A stretch of DNA of 64,000 nt from an uncultured bacterium (GTDB lineage: Bacteria > Bacteroidota > Rhodothermia > Rhodothermales > UBA10348), in contig CALSQR010000001.1 in NCBI GenBank assembly GCA_943788505.1, forward strand, positions 868,001 through 932,000, written 5' to 3'. This document shows positions 27,206-36,390 of this stretch, in pieces. How positions within the stretch are numbered: position 1 is the first letter of the stretch; each line of letters begins with the position of its first letter. The notes under the pieces are model-generated. The model saw nothing but the letters and a program-made list of their open reading frames with translations, did no database searches and was not told where the DNA came from. The translations under genes and the position numbers were made by a program.

Positions 27206-27775
27206 TCAGTTATTGAACCGGTTCATTGCCGTCACGATACCATCAGTAACAAACGTGAGTGCGGCATCTCTGGCCTTTTCGACCACAGGGTCGATTAGCG
27301 CCCGCTCTTCTTCCGAAAACCTATCCAGGACATAATCCGCCTGCTGACCCCGCCCGAAGTCGCTTCCAATGCCTAGACGCATCCGAGGGAAATCATTCGT
27401 GTCGAGCCAATCGATAATGTCATCAAGGCCGTTATGACCGCCCGTACCTCCTTTCTGACGAATTCGAATCTTACCTGGGTCTAGGTGAATGTCATCAACC
27501 ACCACCATAATGTCCTGAGGTGCAAGCCGGTGCTTTCGAACTACTTCTTCGAGGGCTAGTCCACTTCGGTTCATGTACGTTTGCGGCATAAGCAAACCGA
27601 GATCCCTTCCCCTCCAGCGGCCCCACGCAATCCTGGATTGGCCTTTGGTTGAAAAAGAAGCACCAATGCGCTCTGCAATCGCTTCTATAACTTCAAAGCC
27701 GATATTGTGGCGCGTTTTTTCATACTGAAGACCCGGATTGCCGAGCCCAGCGATAATACGTTTTGATCCTGCCAT
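27206..27775 (-). CDS. pth: Peptidyl-tRNA hydrolase
   Basis: Pth releases peptides from peptidyl-tRNA that drops off the ribosome. The 189-residue protein has the family motifs: IAGLGNPGLQYEKTRHNIGF with the catalytic His, PQTYMNRSG, VVVDDIHLDPG with the Asp, and GGTGGHNGLDDII. The start at ATG 27775 gives the usual MAGSKRIIAGLGNPG N-terminus; the frame runs back to 27841 without conserved sequence. It follows rplY on the same strand after a terminator-like hairpin. Confidence 0.97.
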   Translation of the reverse strand: MAGSKRIIAGLGNPGLQYEKTRHNIGFEVIEAIAERIGASFSTKGQSRIAWGRWRGRDLGLLMPQTYMNRSGLALEEVVRKHRLAPQDIMVVVDDIHLDPGKIRIRQKGGTGGHNGLDDIIDWLDTNDFPRMRLGIGSDFGRGQQADYVLDRFSEEERALIDPVVEKARDAALTFVTDGIVTAMNRFNN

Positions 27776-27839
27776 AATGGAGTAGATCGTTCGATTCAGC
27801 GGACGACCAGAAGAAGCGGCCGTAACAGGGGAAAATGAC

Positions 27840-27869
27840 AAGACCGGGACCTGTTGAGGTCCCGGTCTT
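27840..27869 (-). terminator. Terminator between rplY and pth
   Basis: A perfect 13-bp stem (arms 27840-27852 and 27857-27869, loop GTTG) lies 25 bases after the rplY stop. On the minus strand the stem is followed by GTCATTTTCCCC. It likely ends most prs-rplY transcripts, leaving pth to read-through or its own promoter. Confidence 0.75.
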
Positions 27870-27894
27870 TATCCGAGCTGGTAAACCGGGTTCG

Positions 27895-28545
27895 TTATTC
27901 AGCTGCGTCAGTGGCCTCTTCGCCTTCAGCGCCTTCAGCGCCTTCAACGCCTTCAGCACCTTCAGCTCCTTCTTCGTCTTCGTCCTCATCAAGCACGATG
28001 ACCAGACGTGGGCGACGGATGGAAACGAGGGTAGAATCAGCCGGAGCCATCAATTCGACACCTTCCGAATCAAGATCGCGCACCAGAATGCTCTGACCGA
28101 TCTTCATGTCCGTGACGTCAATTGACAAATAGTTAGGCAAATCCTTCGGCAGACAGCGGATCGCAATCCGGTGAACGAATTCTTGCTGAACGCCACCGTT
28201 GCGAACACCGCGAGCTGTTCCGTTGAAGTGGACAGGCACGTTGATGTTCACTTTCTCATTTGGATGGAGCACGTAGAAGTCGGCGTGAATCACCCGGTCT
28301 GTCACCGGATGAAAATCGACGTCTTTCAGAACGCAGTCATACGTCGTGCCATCAATAATGACGTTCACGCGATGAAATTTGTCCGTGTAGATGAGATCGC
28401 GCATGGCGAGTTCCGGAACCTGGAAGGTGCAGGGCTCTTCGCCTCTTCCGTACAGCACGCAAGGTACTTCTTCAGCCTGACGGGCGATGCGAGCCTGCGT
28501 TTTGCCGGCTTCTCTTGCCTTGGCTTCGAGCGTGATGACTTCCAT
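27895..28545 (-). CDS. rplY: Ribosomal protein bL25 (Ctc type, with acidic tail)
   Basis: bL25 binds 5S rRNA in the large subunit. The 216-residue long (Ctc/TL5) form has the 5S-binding L25 domain (residues about 1-92, with VPCVLYGRGEEP) and the C-terminal beta domain (about 93-180, LPKDLPNYLSIDVTDMKIGQSI). The last 30 residues are an unusual acidic, low-complexity tail of repeated EGAEG/VEGAEG units encoded by imperfect 9-bp repeats. It sits between prs and pth, the order seen in many bacteria. Confidence 0.96.
   Translation of the reverse strand: MEVITLEAKAREAGKTQARIARQAEEVPCVLYGRGEEPCTFQVPELAMRDLIYTDKFHRVNVIIDGTTYDCVLKDVDFHPVTDRVIHADFYVLHPNEKVNINVPVHFNGTARGVRNGGVQQEFVHRIAIRCLPKDLPNYLSIDVTDMKIGQSILVRDLDSEGVELMAPADSTLVSIRRPRLVIVLDEDEDEEGAEGAEGVEGAEGAEGEEATDAAE
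27904..27970. repeat. 9-bp repeats encoding the bL25 acidic tail
   Basis: On the plus strand about six imperfect copies of the 9-mer CTTCAGCGC (variants CTTCAACGC, CTTCAGCAC, CTTCAGCTC) run in tandem. They are in frame with rplY, so copy-number change would lengthen or shorten the EGA tail without a frameshift. Confidence 0.8.
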
Positions 28546-28578
28546 GACTTGTATACCGTTAAATGGATCGTTTAATGC

Positions 28579-29517
28579 TCAGGAATCGAAAAGTGTTGAA
28601 ATCGATTCGTCTGTATATATGCGGCGAATTGCGTCCGCGAAAATTTCCGATACGCTAACCACCTGGACCTTGTCCAAGCTGCGTCTCAAAGGCACCGTAT
28701 CTGTTACAACAAGGCGCGAAATGGCAGAGTCTTCGATACGCTCATACGCAGGTCCTGAAAGCAGAGCATGGGTGCCCGCTGCAAGAATCTCCAATGCACC
28801 CGCCTTGCGGAGAGCGTTGGCTGCATTTGTAAGAGTGCCTGCCGTATCAATCATATCATCGATGAGAAGAACATTCTTGCCCTCAACCTCACCAATGATG
28901 TGCATCACCTCAGCCACGTTCTGTGTTGGGCGGCGTTTATCAATGATGGCCAGTCCCGCGCCAAGCTTTTTGGCATAGGAGCGTGCCATCTTGACGCTAC
29001 CAACATCTGGCGCGACAATGACGAGGTTCTCCAACTGCAGTTTGCGATAATGATCCGCAAATACAGCTGAACCGTAAAGGTGGTCAACAGGCACATCGAA
29101 GAAGCCCTGGATTTGAGAGGCGTGCAGATCCATTGTGAGGACCCTATCCACGCCTGCTGTTGTCAGCATGTTGGCCATCAGTTTCGCAGCGATGGAAACA
29201 CGCGGTTGATCTTTTCGCTCCTGCCGGGCATATCCGAAATACGGAATGACCGCGGTAATCCGCCCTGAAGACGCTCTAACAGCTGCATCTACCATCAGAA
29301 GCAGCTCCATCCAATTGTCAGCCGAAGGATGCGTGCTCTGGATCAAGAACACATCGCAGCCGCGAATAGACTCCTCGTAGTGGACGTAGATCTCTCCGTC
29401 CGAGAAGTTTTTGATCTCAATCTGCCCCAGGCCCTGTCCGAACGCCTTCGCAATGGATTGTGCGAGCGCTGGATTAGATCTCCCTGCGAAGAGCTTGATC
29501 GGCTGTGAATGGTTCAT
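28579..29517 (-). CDS. prs: Ribose-phosphate pyrophosphokinase (PRPP synthetase)
   Basis: It makes PRPP from ribose 5-phosphate and ATP for nucleotide, His and Trp synthesis. The 312 residues match the class I enzyme. Visible are the ATP-binding flexible region (YFGYARQERKD), the metal-binding DLHASQIQGFF, the KRRP loop (IDKRRPTQN), and the PRPP-binding loop VLLIDDMIDTAGT. It lies 48 bases downstream of a tRNA-Gln gene on the same strand and upstream of rplY and pth, a gene order known from several phyla. Confidence 0.98.
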   Translation of the reverse strand: MNHSQPIKLFAGRSNPALAQSIAKAFGQGLGQIEIKNFSDGEIYVHYEESIRGCDVFLIQSTHPSADNWMELLLMVDAAVRASSGRITAVIPYFGYARQERKDQPRVSIAAKLMANMLTTAGVDRVLTMDLHASQIQGFFDVPVDHLYGSAVFADHYRKLQLENLVIVAPDVGSVKMARSYAKKLGAGLAIIDKRRPTQNVAEVMHIIGEVEGKNVLLIDDMIDTAGTLTNAANALRKAGALEILAAGTHALLSGPAYERIEDSAISRLVVTDTVPLRRSLDKVQVVSVSEIFADAIRRIYTDESISTLFDS

Positions 29518-29565
29518 GGTGCGTTCAATCTGTTAAGTCGGCTCAAGCGTTAGCAGGAGCCACTG

Positions 29566-29636
29566 TTGCCCGAGGAGGATTTGAACCTCCACCGACGGCT
29601 TCAAAGGCCGCTGTCCTGCCATTAGACGATCGGGCA
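29566..29636 (-). tRNA. tRNA-Gln (anticodon TTG)
   Basis: The minus strand folds as a 71-base cloverleaf. The acceptor arm pairs TGCCCGA with TCGGGCA (U1-A72, as usual for glutaminyl tRNAs). The anticodon loop CTTTGAA sits on a GCGGC/GCCGT stem; the anticodon TTG lies at plus-strand 29602-29604. The T-arm is GGAGG-TTCAAAT-CCTCC. The discriminator base is A, and CCA is not encoded. It precedes prs. Confidence 0.95.
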
Positions 29637-29772
29637 CGGTGTGCTGCTCAGCCCCCACCTGCCCCGTGCCTAAGACACGCGTCAATCGGGGATGCCGGTG
29701 CCTACCACCGGGGACCTTTCGGAAATCGAGCACCCATTAAATGATGATCAAACCCAAAAAGTGTACAGACCT

Positions 29773-29802
29773 GAAAAAATAAGAAAGCCTCCGTGCGAAG
29801 GC
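29773..29802 (-). terminator. Rho-independent terminator of the P1 peptidase gene
   Basis: On the minus strand a 6-bp stem (arms 29797-29802 and 29787-29792, with one G-T pair; loop GCAC) is followed by TTTCTTATTTTTTC. It lies 70 bases after the peptidase stop codon and before the tRNA-Gln gene. It is the most textbook-like terminator in the window. Confidence 0.85.
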
Positions 29803-29872
29803 AACGTATTAGGCCTCTCTGATTATTCAATGCACAAAATTCACCTTATTGCCATGAATAGCTTTTATCGCG

Positions 29873-31045
29873 TCATCGACCTCGTCCGTAGCGATTCATG
29901 ACGCTCAATACGGCTTCAATATCAATAGCCTCCACAGTACCCTTATCTCCCACCACCGTTGTCGCCTTAAACAGCGCATTGTAAATAGCTTCCTCAGTCG
30001 CCTCTACGACTGCCTGAAACAGCGGAGAGACCCGCCCATTGTCTAGGCCATTAGTGGGCCCTCTGCCTTCACCACGGCGAACGTCTTCGGATGTTGAAAA
30101 TGCAATGGCATAGTCGCCGCTACCGTTTGTCGCTGGAGATCCGGTCCTTCCAATACCCAACATCGCTCGAGAAGCCATTCGCTGAAGATTTCGATCTGAA
30201 AGTGGTGCATCCGTGGCAATTACGACGATGATACTACCATCCGCATCACCGCGGTCCAGGACGTTTTTGAGGTAGTATTGCCCAAGTTCTTCGCCGATGG
30301 GTACACCATCGATAGTAAGGATTCCTCCATAGTTTGTTTGGACGAGTACACCTACTGTGTAGCCTCCGAGCAGGCCCGGCAACTGCCTAGAACTTGTCCC
30401 GATTCCTCCCTTCCATCCGAATGACACCGTCCCCGTCCCAGCCCCAACGCTTCCTTCTTCAACCGGTCCGCGTTCGGCTGATTCAATGGCTTGTCTTATC
30501 GTAGCGGCTGATAGATGTCTTCCACGGATGTCGTTCAGATATCCATCATTCGTTTCCCCAACCACAGCATTGACAGAGCCAACACGTTCGTTTTCTGGTC
30601 GATCCAACGTCCAATCAATCACCGCTTCCATACCCTGAGGGACGGAAAGTGTATTGGTCAATACAATCGGTGTTTCGATTTCTCCCAGTTCGATGATTTG
30701 TGTACTACCCGCAAATTTGCCGTAGCCGTTTCCCCTAAAGAACCCAGCAGGGACTTTATCTGCATACAAATTCCCTTCGTGCGGAAGAATCGCTGTCGCC
30801 CCTGTTCGTACCGAATCTCCTTCTCGAAGCGATACATGCCCAACCCTCACACCAACTACGTCTGTTATCGCATTGAGAGGTCCAGGAGTCAAAACTCCCG
30901 GTTTGATGCCCAGATCACGGGCTCGAGGCCGTTCTGAGGACTCCGGAGAAATAGTAACAGTGACCGATGAACTGGATTGCGCATCGGCTGAAGCTGGCGA
31001 AAGAATAATTAAAAGTAGCAGCAAGGCTATCAAACGAGCATTCAT
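29873..31045 (-). CDS. Secreted P1-family peptidase (DmpA/BapA-like)
   Basis: This is an N-terminal-nucleophile peptidase related to L-aminopeptidase D-Ala-esterase (DmpA) and beta-peptidyl aminopeptidases, which self-cleave into two chains. A signal peptide (MNARLIALLLLLIILSPASADAQ) follows the ATG at 31045, so the mature enzyme is periplasmic or secreted. Family motifs are LNAITDVVGVRVGH, GATAILP, NTLSVPQGMEA, VGAGTGTVSFGWKGGIGTSSR and TDAPLSDRNLQRMASRAMLG. The open frame extends to 31183, but that part is not signal-like. The gene is divergent from the racemase operon and ends at a clear terminator. Substrates are unknown. Confidence 0.92.
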   Translation of the reverse strand: MNARLIALLLLLIILSPASADAQSSSSVTVTISPESSERPRARDLGIKPGVLTPGPLNAITDVVGVRVGHVSLREGDSVRTGATAILPHEGNLYADKVPAGFFRGNGYGKFAGSTQIIELGEIETPIVLTNTLSVPQGMEAVIDWTLDRPENERVGSVNAVVGETNDGYLNDIRGRHLSAATIRQAIESAERGPVEEGSVGAGTGTVSFGWKGGIGTSSRQLPGLLGGYTVGVLVQTNYGGILTIDGVPIGEELGQYYLKNVLDRGDADGSIIVVIATDAPLSDRNLQRMASRAMLGIGRTGSPATNGSGDYAIAFSTSEDVRRGEGRGPTNGLDNGRVSPLFQAVVEATEEAIYNALFKATTVVGDKGTVEAIDIEAVLSVMNRYGRGR

Positions 31046-31212
31046 ATCGGTTTCCTGGCAAATCACGGGGACATTGGAGCAGATGTGGAATATAAGCGGT
31101 TGTTGATCGTGCACAGCCCGGTTGGCACATATACACCGCGCCTTCTCCATTGAATTCATAATCGTTCTTGCCCAACGCAGCACACATTTCCGGCCCTTCT
31201 ATCGAGCGGGTT

Positions 31213-31965
31213 ATGATCGGTATCCTTGGGGGCATGGGCCCTCAGGCAGGACTCGATTTGGCTGGGAAAATTATTGCAGAAACCGTGGCATCGAAAGACC
31301 AGGATCATGTTCCGGTGATGATTTGGAGCCAGACAAACACGCCGGACCGGGCTCGTTTCTTGGATGATCCTTCTGCACTAGATCCGGCACCAGCGATTGC
31401 CGAAGGATTCTTACGACTTGAGAATGGTGGCGCCGGCGTAGCTGGTATGGCATGCAACACCGCTCATTCTCCGGCCATTTTTGAACGCGTTACCAAGCAT
31501 TTGCACGACGCCGGCGCCGGCATGCCCATCTTGCATCTGATCAAGGAGACCGTAGACCATATCCAAGAGCGCGCACCTGGAGCAGTCAAAATCGGCATTT
31601 TGGGCACCCACGGGACGCTACAATCCCGGCTGTATCATGATTGGCTTGAGCGCTCCGATCTATACCCATTATCTCCCAGTGACCCGCATAGATTGCGTGA
31701 TGCCATTTTCCATCCAATTTGTGGCATCAAGGCGCAGTCAAATCCTGTTTCTGGCGATGCCCGCAATCAGATCCTTCGGGCTGTTTCCGAGCTCATCGAC
31801 GCCGGAGCTGAGGCAGTAATTCTAGGCTGCACAGAGTTACCCCTTGCCGTTCCTGACCACTGGTTCCAGCATATCCCTTTGATCGATCCAGCCAGGGCGC
31901 TAGCGCGTTCCCTAATCCGTGTCGCAGCTCCTTCCCAACTGCGCCACCTATCGGAGGGATCCTGA
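31213..31965 (+). CDS. Aspartate/glutamate racemase family protein
   Basis: This is a cofactor-independent racemase of the Asp/Glu/hydantoin superfamily. The N-terminus MIGILGGMGPQAG, the first catalytic cysteine in GMACNTAH and the second in LGCTELPL are all present, with the GILGTHGTL loop between. It belongs with the RacX/YgeA broad-specificity or aspartate racemase group rather than MurI. The ATG at 31213 gives the canonical start; an upstream ATG at 31168 adds 15 unconserved residues. Its stop overlaps the start of the DtxR-type regulator gene (TGATG), so translation of the two is coupled. Confidence 0.92.
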   Translation: MIGILGGMGPQAGLDLAGKIIAETVASKDQDHVPVMIWSQTNTPDRARFLDDPSALDPAPAIAEGFLRLENGGAGVAGMACNTAHSPAIFERVTKHLHDAGAGMPILHLIKETVDHIQERAPGAVKIGILGTHGTLQSRLYHDWLERSDLYPLSPSDPHRLRDAIFHPICGIKAQSNPVSGDARNQILRAVSELIDAGAEAVILGCTELPLAVPDHWFQHIPLIDPARALARSLIRVAAPSQLRHLSEGS

Positions 31966-32675
31966 TGTCATTGCGCGATATGCTCAGTCCGGCAGTCGAG
32001 GACTATCTAAAAGCTATTTTCATTCTGCAAAGTGATGCCCCGGTCAGTACATCCGGACTGGCCACGCGGCTAGGAGTCTCTCCGGCTTCAGTCACTAACA
32101 TGGTAAAACGGTTATCGAGCCTTAGTCTCGTCACGTACAAATCATACAAAGGCGTTCGATTGACTGACGCGGGTGAAGCTATTGCGCTCGAAATCATTCG
32201 TCATCACCGACTATTGGAGACCTACCTCCGAGAAGTGATGGGATATGACTGGGAGGAAATGCACCGCGAAGCAGAACATCTAGAGCATCACATTTCAGAA
32301 GCTTTTGAGGAGCGTTTGGATCATATGCTGGGGTATCCCACCCATGACCCTCACGGCGATCCGATCCCTGCTAGGGACGGAACACTGGTACCGGTTGATG
32401 CCGACCCGCTTCCTGACTTCCCCGAGGGATCTTCGTTGATTGTTCGCCGGGTAGCGGACACTGACATTCCAACCCTTAAACGATTGGACACCATGGGGTT
32501 ACTACCTGGCGCAGAAATTCGACTAGTCGAGGTGGACAGATCTTCCGATACAGTTATTCTCGAACAAGATGACGCACCCATCTCCCTACCCATATCTCTT
32601 GCCGAACATGTCTTCGTATCCGAACACCAAGCGGTGTCAAACGGTTCAGGACAAAACACACCCTCCACGTCATGA
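31965..32675 (+). CDS. DtxR/MntR-family metal-dependent transcriptional regulator
   Basis: The regulator senses Fe2+ or Mn2+ and represses uptake genes. The 236-residue protein has an N-terminal winged helix (SPAVEDYLKAIFIL ... STSGLATRLGVSPASVTNMVKRL), a dimerisation and metal-binding domain with His/Glu ligands (HHRLLETYL, EAEHLEHHISEAFEERLD, HDPHGDPIP), and a C-terminal FeoA/SH3-like domain (about 155-225). The three-domain form is more like DtxR/IdeR than short MntR. It is sandwiched between the racemase (TGATG overlap) and RNase R (ATGA overlap), an uncommon setting for this regulator. Confidence 0.95.
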   Translation: MSLRDMLSPAVEDYLKAIFILQSDAPVSTSGLATRLGVSPASVTNMVKRLSSLSLVTYKSYKGVRLTDAGEAIALEIIRHHRLLETYLREVMGYDWEEMHREAEHLEHHISEAFEERLDHMLGYPTHDPHGDPIPARDGTLVPVDADPLPDFPEGSSLIVRRVADTDIPTLKRLDTMGLLPGAEIRLVEVDRSSDTVILEQDDAPISLPISLAEHVFVSEHQAVSNGSGQNTPSTS

Positions 32676-34774
32676 GCGACCAACGCACCGCGATCAGGAA
32701 AGAAGTTCTGGCACTTTTTCAAAACGAAGGCAAGCGCTCCTTTCGCCCTAAAGAAGTGGCAAAACGGCTCGGATACTTTGCTAATGAAGAATACCGACTG
32801 TGCAGGCAGGTGCTGGAAGAGCTGACGGAAACGGGCAAAATCGAGCGTGTGAAGGGAAATCAATTCACTCTTCGACCAACCATTGGGCAATTAGAAGGAC
32901 GATTAAGTGTGCATCCAAAAGGGTATGGGTTCGTGAAGGTCGAGGGGCATCCGGATGACTACTACGTCAAAGCCCGCCGCTTGGGAACCGCTTTGGATGG
33001 CGATACCGTCCGAATTGCAGTGGGTGTGCGCAAGCCAGGGGACGAACGCCGAGAAGCAGAAGTCATGGAGGTCATCAAACGAGGACGCTCAACGGCTGTA
33101 GGTACGTTCGAACATTCTGGTTCATTTGCGACTGTAACACCAGATGATCGTCGCCTCACCCATGACGTGTACGTTGACCTCGGAACCATCGGTGAAGCCG
33201 TAACCGGTGATAAGGTCCAGGTTTCCATAGATTCATTCGAACACCGAGGAGGCGCCCCCATAGGCCGGATCCTCAAGGTGCTTGGCTCCGCCGACGATCC
33301 AGCTATCCAAACCATGGCATTAGCCATGAGCATCGGCGTAGATATTGATTTCCCAGAAGGCGTTGAGTCAGAGGCCGACCAGATCAGCCAGACTATCCCT
33401 GCTGCGGAGATCAAGCGGCGCACGGACTTTCGGGGCGAAACGGTATTCACCATTGACCCTGTGGACGCGAAAGATTTTGATGATGCTCTCCACCTAAAGA
33501 CGCTAGGAAATGGACGGGTCGAAGTCGGCGTGCATATTGCTGATGTAAGTCATTACGTCGAGCCAGGTGGCTTAATCGACGCAGCTGCGCAAGACCGTGC
33601 AACAAGCACGTACCTCGTGGATCGGGTCATTCCAATGCTTCCCGAGGTTCTTTCAAATGAAGTTTGCTCGTTGAATCCGGGTGTGGACCGACTGACATTC
33701 TCCTGTGTTGTTGAATTGGACAGCAAAGGAACGGTGCATGATTTTCGCGTCGTAGAGGGCATTATTTGCTCGGCTCACCGGCTCAGCTATGAAGAAGCCC
33801 AAGAACTAATCGTGGGCCTGCACCCTGATCACCCGCTTTCTGACACACTAGGTCAGCTAAACAGCATGGCCAAGACCATGCGAGACCAGCGATTCGAGCA
33901 TGGATCCATCGATTTCGACATCAAGGAAGTTCGCGTTGAGTTGGATGAGCAAGGAAAGCCCATCAGAATTGTGCCGCGGGAACGCCGGGATTCGAATCGG
34001 TTAATCGAGGAGTTCATGCTCTTGGCCAACCGTTTGATCGCCACGCGCTATGGGGATGATGGCCAAGACTTCGTCTTCAGAGTCCATGATCCGCCGGACG
34101 CTGAACGCATCGCCCATTTATCGAGCTATGTAGCTGCATTCGGCCACGAACTCAAGCATGATAAGGGACATGTTTCACCCCGCGCGTTAAACGATCTACT
34201 TCGTGCCGTGTCAGGACGGCCTGAATCCCCAGTAATAGAGGAAGCTGCTCTTCGCTCAATGTCCAAAGCCAAATATGATGTTGCTAACAAGGGGCATTAT
34301 GGACTAGCCGCTGAACACTACACTCACTTCACAAGCCCCATTAGGCGATATCCTGATCTACTCGTCCATCGCTTGATTAAAGAGCAGCTCGACGGAAAGC
34401 ACCGAGTTAATCATGATGACCTCTCTGACCTGGCACATCACTGCTCGGAACGGGAATCTGTTGCGACTGAAGCCGAACGTGAATCCGTGAAATTGAAGAA
34501 AGTGGAGTATGTAATGGACCACGTTGGTGAAGAATATGCCGGCGTGATTTCAGGGGTTTCCCGATTCGGGGTCTATATCGAGTTGGAAGAATTGCTGGTC
34601 CAAGGAATGGTACATGTCAGAAACATGAACGACGATTATTATGAATACGATGAGACCAGCTTCAGTCTTGTGGGGGCCAAGCGAGGTAAGCGATACAAAC
34701 CAGGCGGACGGGTGAAGGTCCTCATTGCGGCGGCCAGTTTGGAAAACCGCGAGATTGACTTCGAATTTGTTTGA
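32672..34774 (+). CDS. rnr: Ribonuclease R (RNB family)
   Basis: RNase R is a processive 3'-5' exoribonuclease that can degrade structured RNA. The 700-residue protein has an N-terminal winged helix (KEVAKRLGYFANEEYRL), two cold-shock-type OB folds (about 70-220, GRLSVHPKGYGFVK), the RNB domain with the metal-binding aspartates in TIDPVDAKDFDDAL, the FTSPIRRYPDLLVHR motif, and a C-terminal S1 domain (EYAGVISGVSRFGVYIELEELLVQGMVHV). The usual long basic C-terminal tail is missing; the protein ends with the S1 domain. Its ATG overlaps the regulator stop (ATGA 32672-32675). Confidence 0.97.
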   Translation: MSDQRTAIRKEVLALFQNEGKRSFRPKEVAKRLGYFANEEYRLCRQVLEELTETGKIERVKGNQFTLRPTIGQLEGRLSVHPKGYGFVKVEGHPDDYYVKARRLGTALDGDTVRIAVGVRKPGDERREAEVMEVIKRGRSTAVGTFEHSGSFATVTPDDRRLTHDVYVDLGTIGEAVTGDKVQVSIDSFEHRGGAPIGRILKVLGSADDPAIQTMALAMSIGVDIDFPEGVESEADQISQTIPAAEIKRRTDFRGETVFTIDPVDAKDFDDALHLKTLGNGRVEVGVHIADVSHYVEPGGLIDAAAQDRATSTYLVDRVIPMLPEVLSNEVCSLNPGVDRLTFSCVVELDSKGTVHDFRVVEGIICSAHRLSYEEAQELIVGLHPDHPLSDTLGQLNSMAKTMRDQRFEHGSIDFDIKEVRVELDEQGKPIRIVPRERRDSNRLIEEFMLLANRLIATRYGDDGQDFVFRVHDPPDAERIAHLSSYVAAFGHELKHDKGHVSPRALNDLLRAVSGRPESPVIEEAALRSMSKAKYDVANKGHYGLAAEHYTHFTSPIRRYPDLLVHRLIKEQLDGKHRVNHDDLSDLAHHCSERESVATEAERESVKLKKVEYVMDHVGEEYAGVISGVSRFGVYIELEELLVQGMVHVRNMNDDYYEYDETSFSLVGAKRGKRYKPGGRVKVLIAAASLENREIDFEFV

Positions 34775-34878
34775 TGTGACTAATAGAGGGTAAATCTGGG
34801 AGCGTACTCGGTTTTCCTTAATGCTCCACACGTTCCTGCCGAAACCAACGGGATACCCCCCATTTTCCCCTTCTCGAT

Positions 34879-36390
34879 ATGAGCCTCTTGTCCTCACAAA
34901 GGACATTCCCGTTGCTGGCACGAAACCAGTTCAGGGTTTCGCTGCGCCAGATGCAGTTCAAACAGGGCTGGTTCATGCGTATCGTGATCGCGGTTATGAT
35001 GGTGTACTCAGCCTTCATCCTGCTGACACTGGGCTTTTTTTTCGATCGGTTTTCCATCCAACTCTGGCCTAACACTACTCCGGTTGATGTTGTAAACCGG
35101 TCCCTTCTGGCAGGATTTGTGAGTCTCTTTTTCATCCGGTTTCTGTTCCAGAAAACTCCTCGGATGAAGATCACTCCCTATCTACATCTACCGCTTCAAC
35201 GAAGAGACTTGATCCTCTTTTTTCAATCTGCGTCGTTGATGTCTATTCACAATTTCTACCCGCTACTTTTCTTCATCCCATTCTGGATGCGTTATGTAGC
35301 GGCAGAAGGACCACTATCCGGACACTTGATGTGGATTTCGGCTGTGTGTCTACTTATAGTTGCCTCCCACTTCGCTAACTTATTGCTGCGCAGCACCTTA
35401 CGCCATCGAGCAGGTCTTTTTTACATTTGGCTTTCGCTCTTCATCACGCTGGCGTTCATTGATGAAACCGCTGGGATTGGATTACAGCAGCGGATTTCAG
35501 AATTCCTTTTTGGAAGCATCTTATCTGGCGATTTCACAAGCTTAGCACTGCTGGCTTCTTTCATGGGATTTGTCGTCGTGGCGTCCACCGTAAGCTTGTT
35601 TCGTTCGGTCAAGGGGATGGGAGAAGCTTCAGCTCCGGAACAGTCACTCGTTCGATCCTTCGATGTCCCGGAAGAATGGGGCGTGTTAGGTCAACTTATT
35701 CGGATGGAGCTGCTACTTATGTGGCGCAATCGACGCCCAAGGCATTACCTCTTTGTCTCCCTGCTCTTCTCCACCATGTATCTGATATTTATGCTGAGTA
35801 CAGGCGGATCCATTTCAGCTGCTGCCTTCGCCGCGCTACTTGGTTTATTCGCATCTGGCGGCTTCGTGCTCAACTACGGTCAATTGATGTTCGGGTGGGA
35901 CTCAACTCACTATCCTGCCATGGTCACGCGCAACGTACCTTTTCATGAAATGGTACGAGCAAAGTTGATTGTCCTTCAGTTATCCTGCCTTTTGCTATTT
36001 CTGGCATCCCTTCCGCTTTTTATTTGGTTCCGACCAGATCTTGTACCGTTGCACTTTGCTTTCCTCTTTTACAACGCCGGGGTCACGACCATTCTAATTC
36101 TTGAGCTAGCAACTCGAAATTCCCAGCGTATCGACATAGCCCGTAGCGGCGGCTTCTTTAATTACGAGGGATTCTCTGCAAAGCATTGGCTCTGGTTCAT
36201 ACCCACAGCCCTCCCTCCCGTATTGTTCATGCAGGTTCTGAGCGGCTCGCCACGGGTAGCACTTGTTAGCTTGGCTGGCCTAGGACTTGTAAGTATTCTG
36301 TTCAGTCGTGGTTGGACGCGCTACTTTGCGCGCGGCCTACATCATCGTAAACACTCCATGCTAGAGGGCTTTTCGTCACGTGAGAGTTGA
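34879..36390 (+). CDS. ABC transporter permease, DUF5687 type
   Basis: The 503-residue integral membrane protein has about 10-12 hydrophobic segments (for example VIAVMMVYSAFILLTLGFFF and FVSLLFSTMYLIFMLSTGG). Soluble motifs such as PYLHLPLQRRDLILFFQ and the repeated cytoplasmic loop near HYPAMVTRNVPFHEMVRAK fit the DUF5687 permease family found in Bacteroidota exporters. It overlaps the following ATPase gene by 11 bases. The transported substrate is unknown. Confidence 0.85.
   Translation: MSLLSSQRTFPLLARNQFRVSLRQMQFKQGWFMRIVIAVMMVYSAFILLTLGFFFDRFSIQLWPNTTPVDVVNRSLLAGFVSLFFIRFLFQKTPRMKITPYLHLPLQRRDLILFFQSASLMSIHNFYPLLFFIPFWMRYVAAEGPLSGHLMWISAVCLLIVASHFANLLLRSTLRHRAGLFYIWLSLFITLAFIDETAGIGLQQRISEFLFGSILSGDFTSLALLASFMGFVVVASTVSLFRSVKGMGEASAPEQSLVRSFDVPEEWGVLGQLIRMELLLMWRNRRPRHYLFVSLLFSTMYLIFMLSTGGSISAAAFAALLGLFASGGFVLNYGQLMFGWDSTHYPAMVTRNVPFHEMVRAKLIVLQLSCLLLFLASLPLFIWFRPDLVPLHFAFLFYNAGVTTILILELATRNSQRIDIARSGGFFNYEGFSAKHWLWFIPTALPPVLFMQVLSGSPRVALVSLAGLGLVSILFSRGWTRYFARGLHHRKHSMLEGFSSRES

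Noticed and set aside
27720-27992. Minus-strand frame rich in KALKALKAL repeats
   Set aside because: It is an out-of-frame reading of the 9-bp repeats in rplY.
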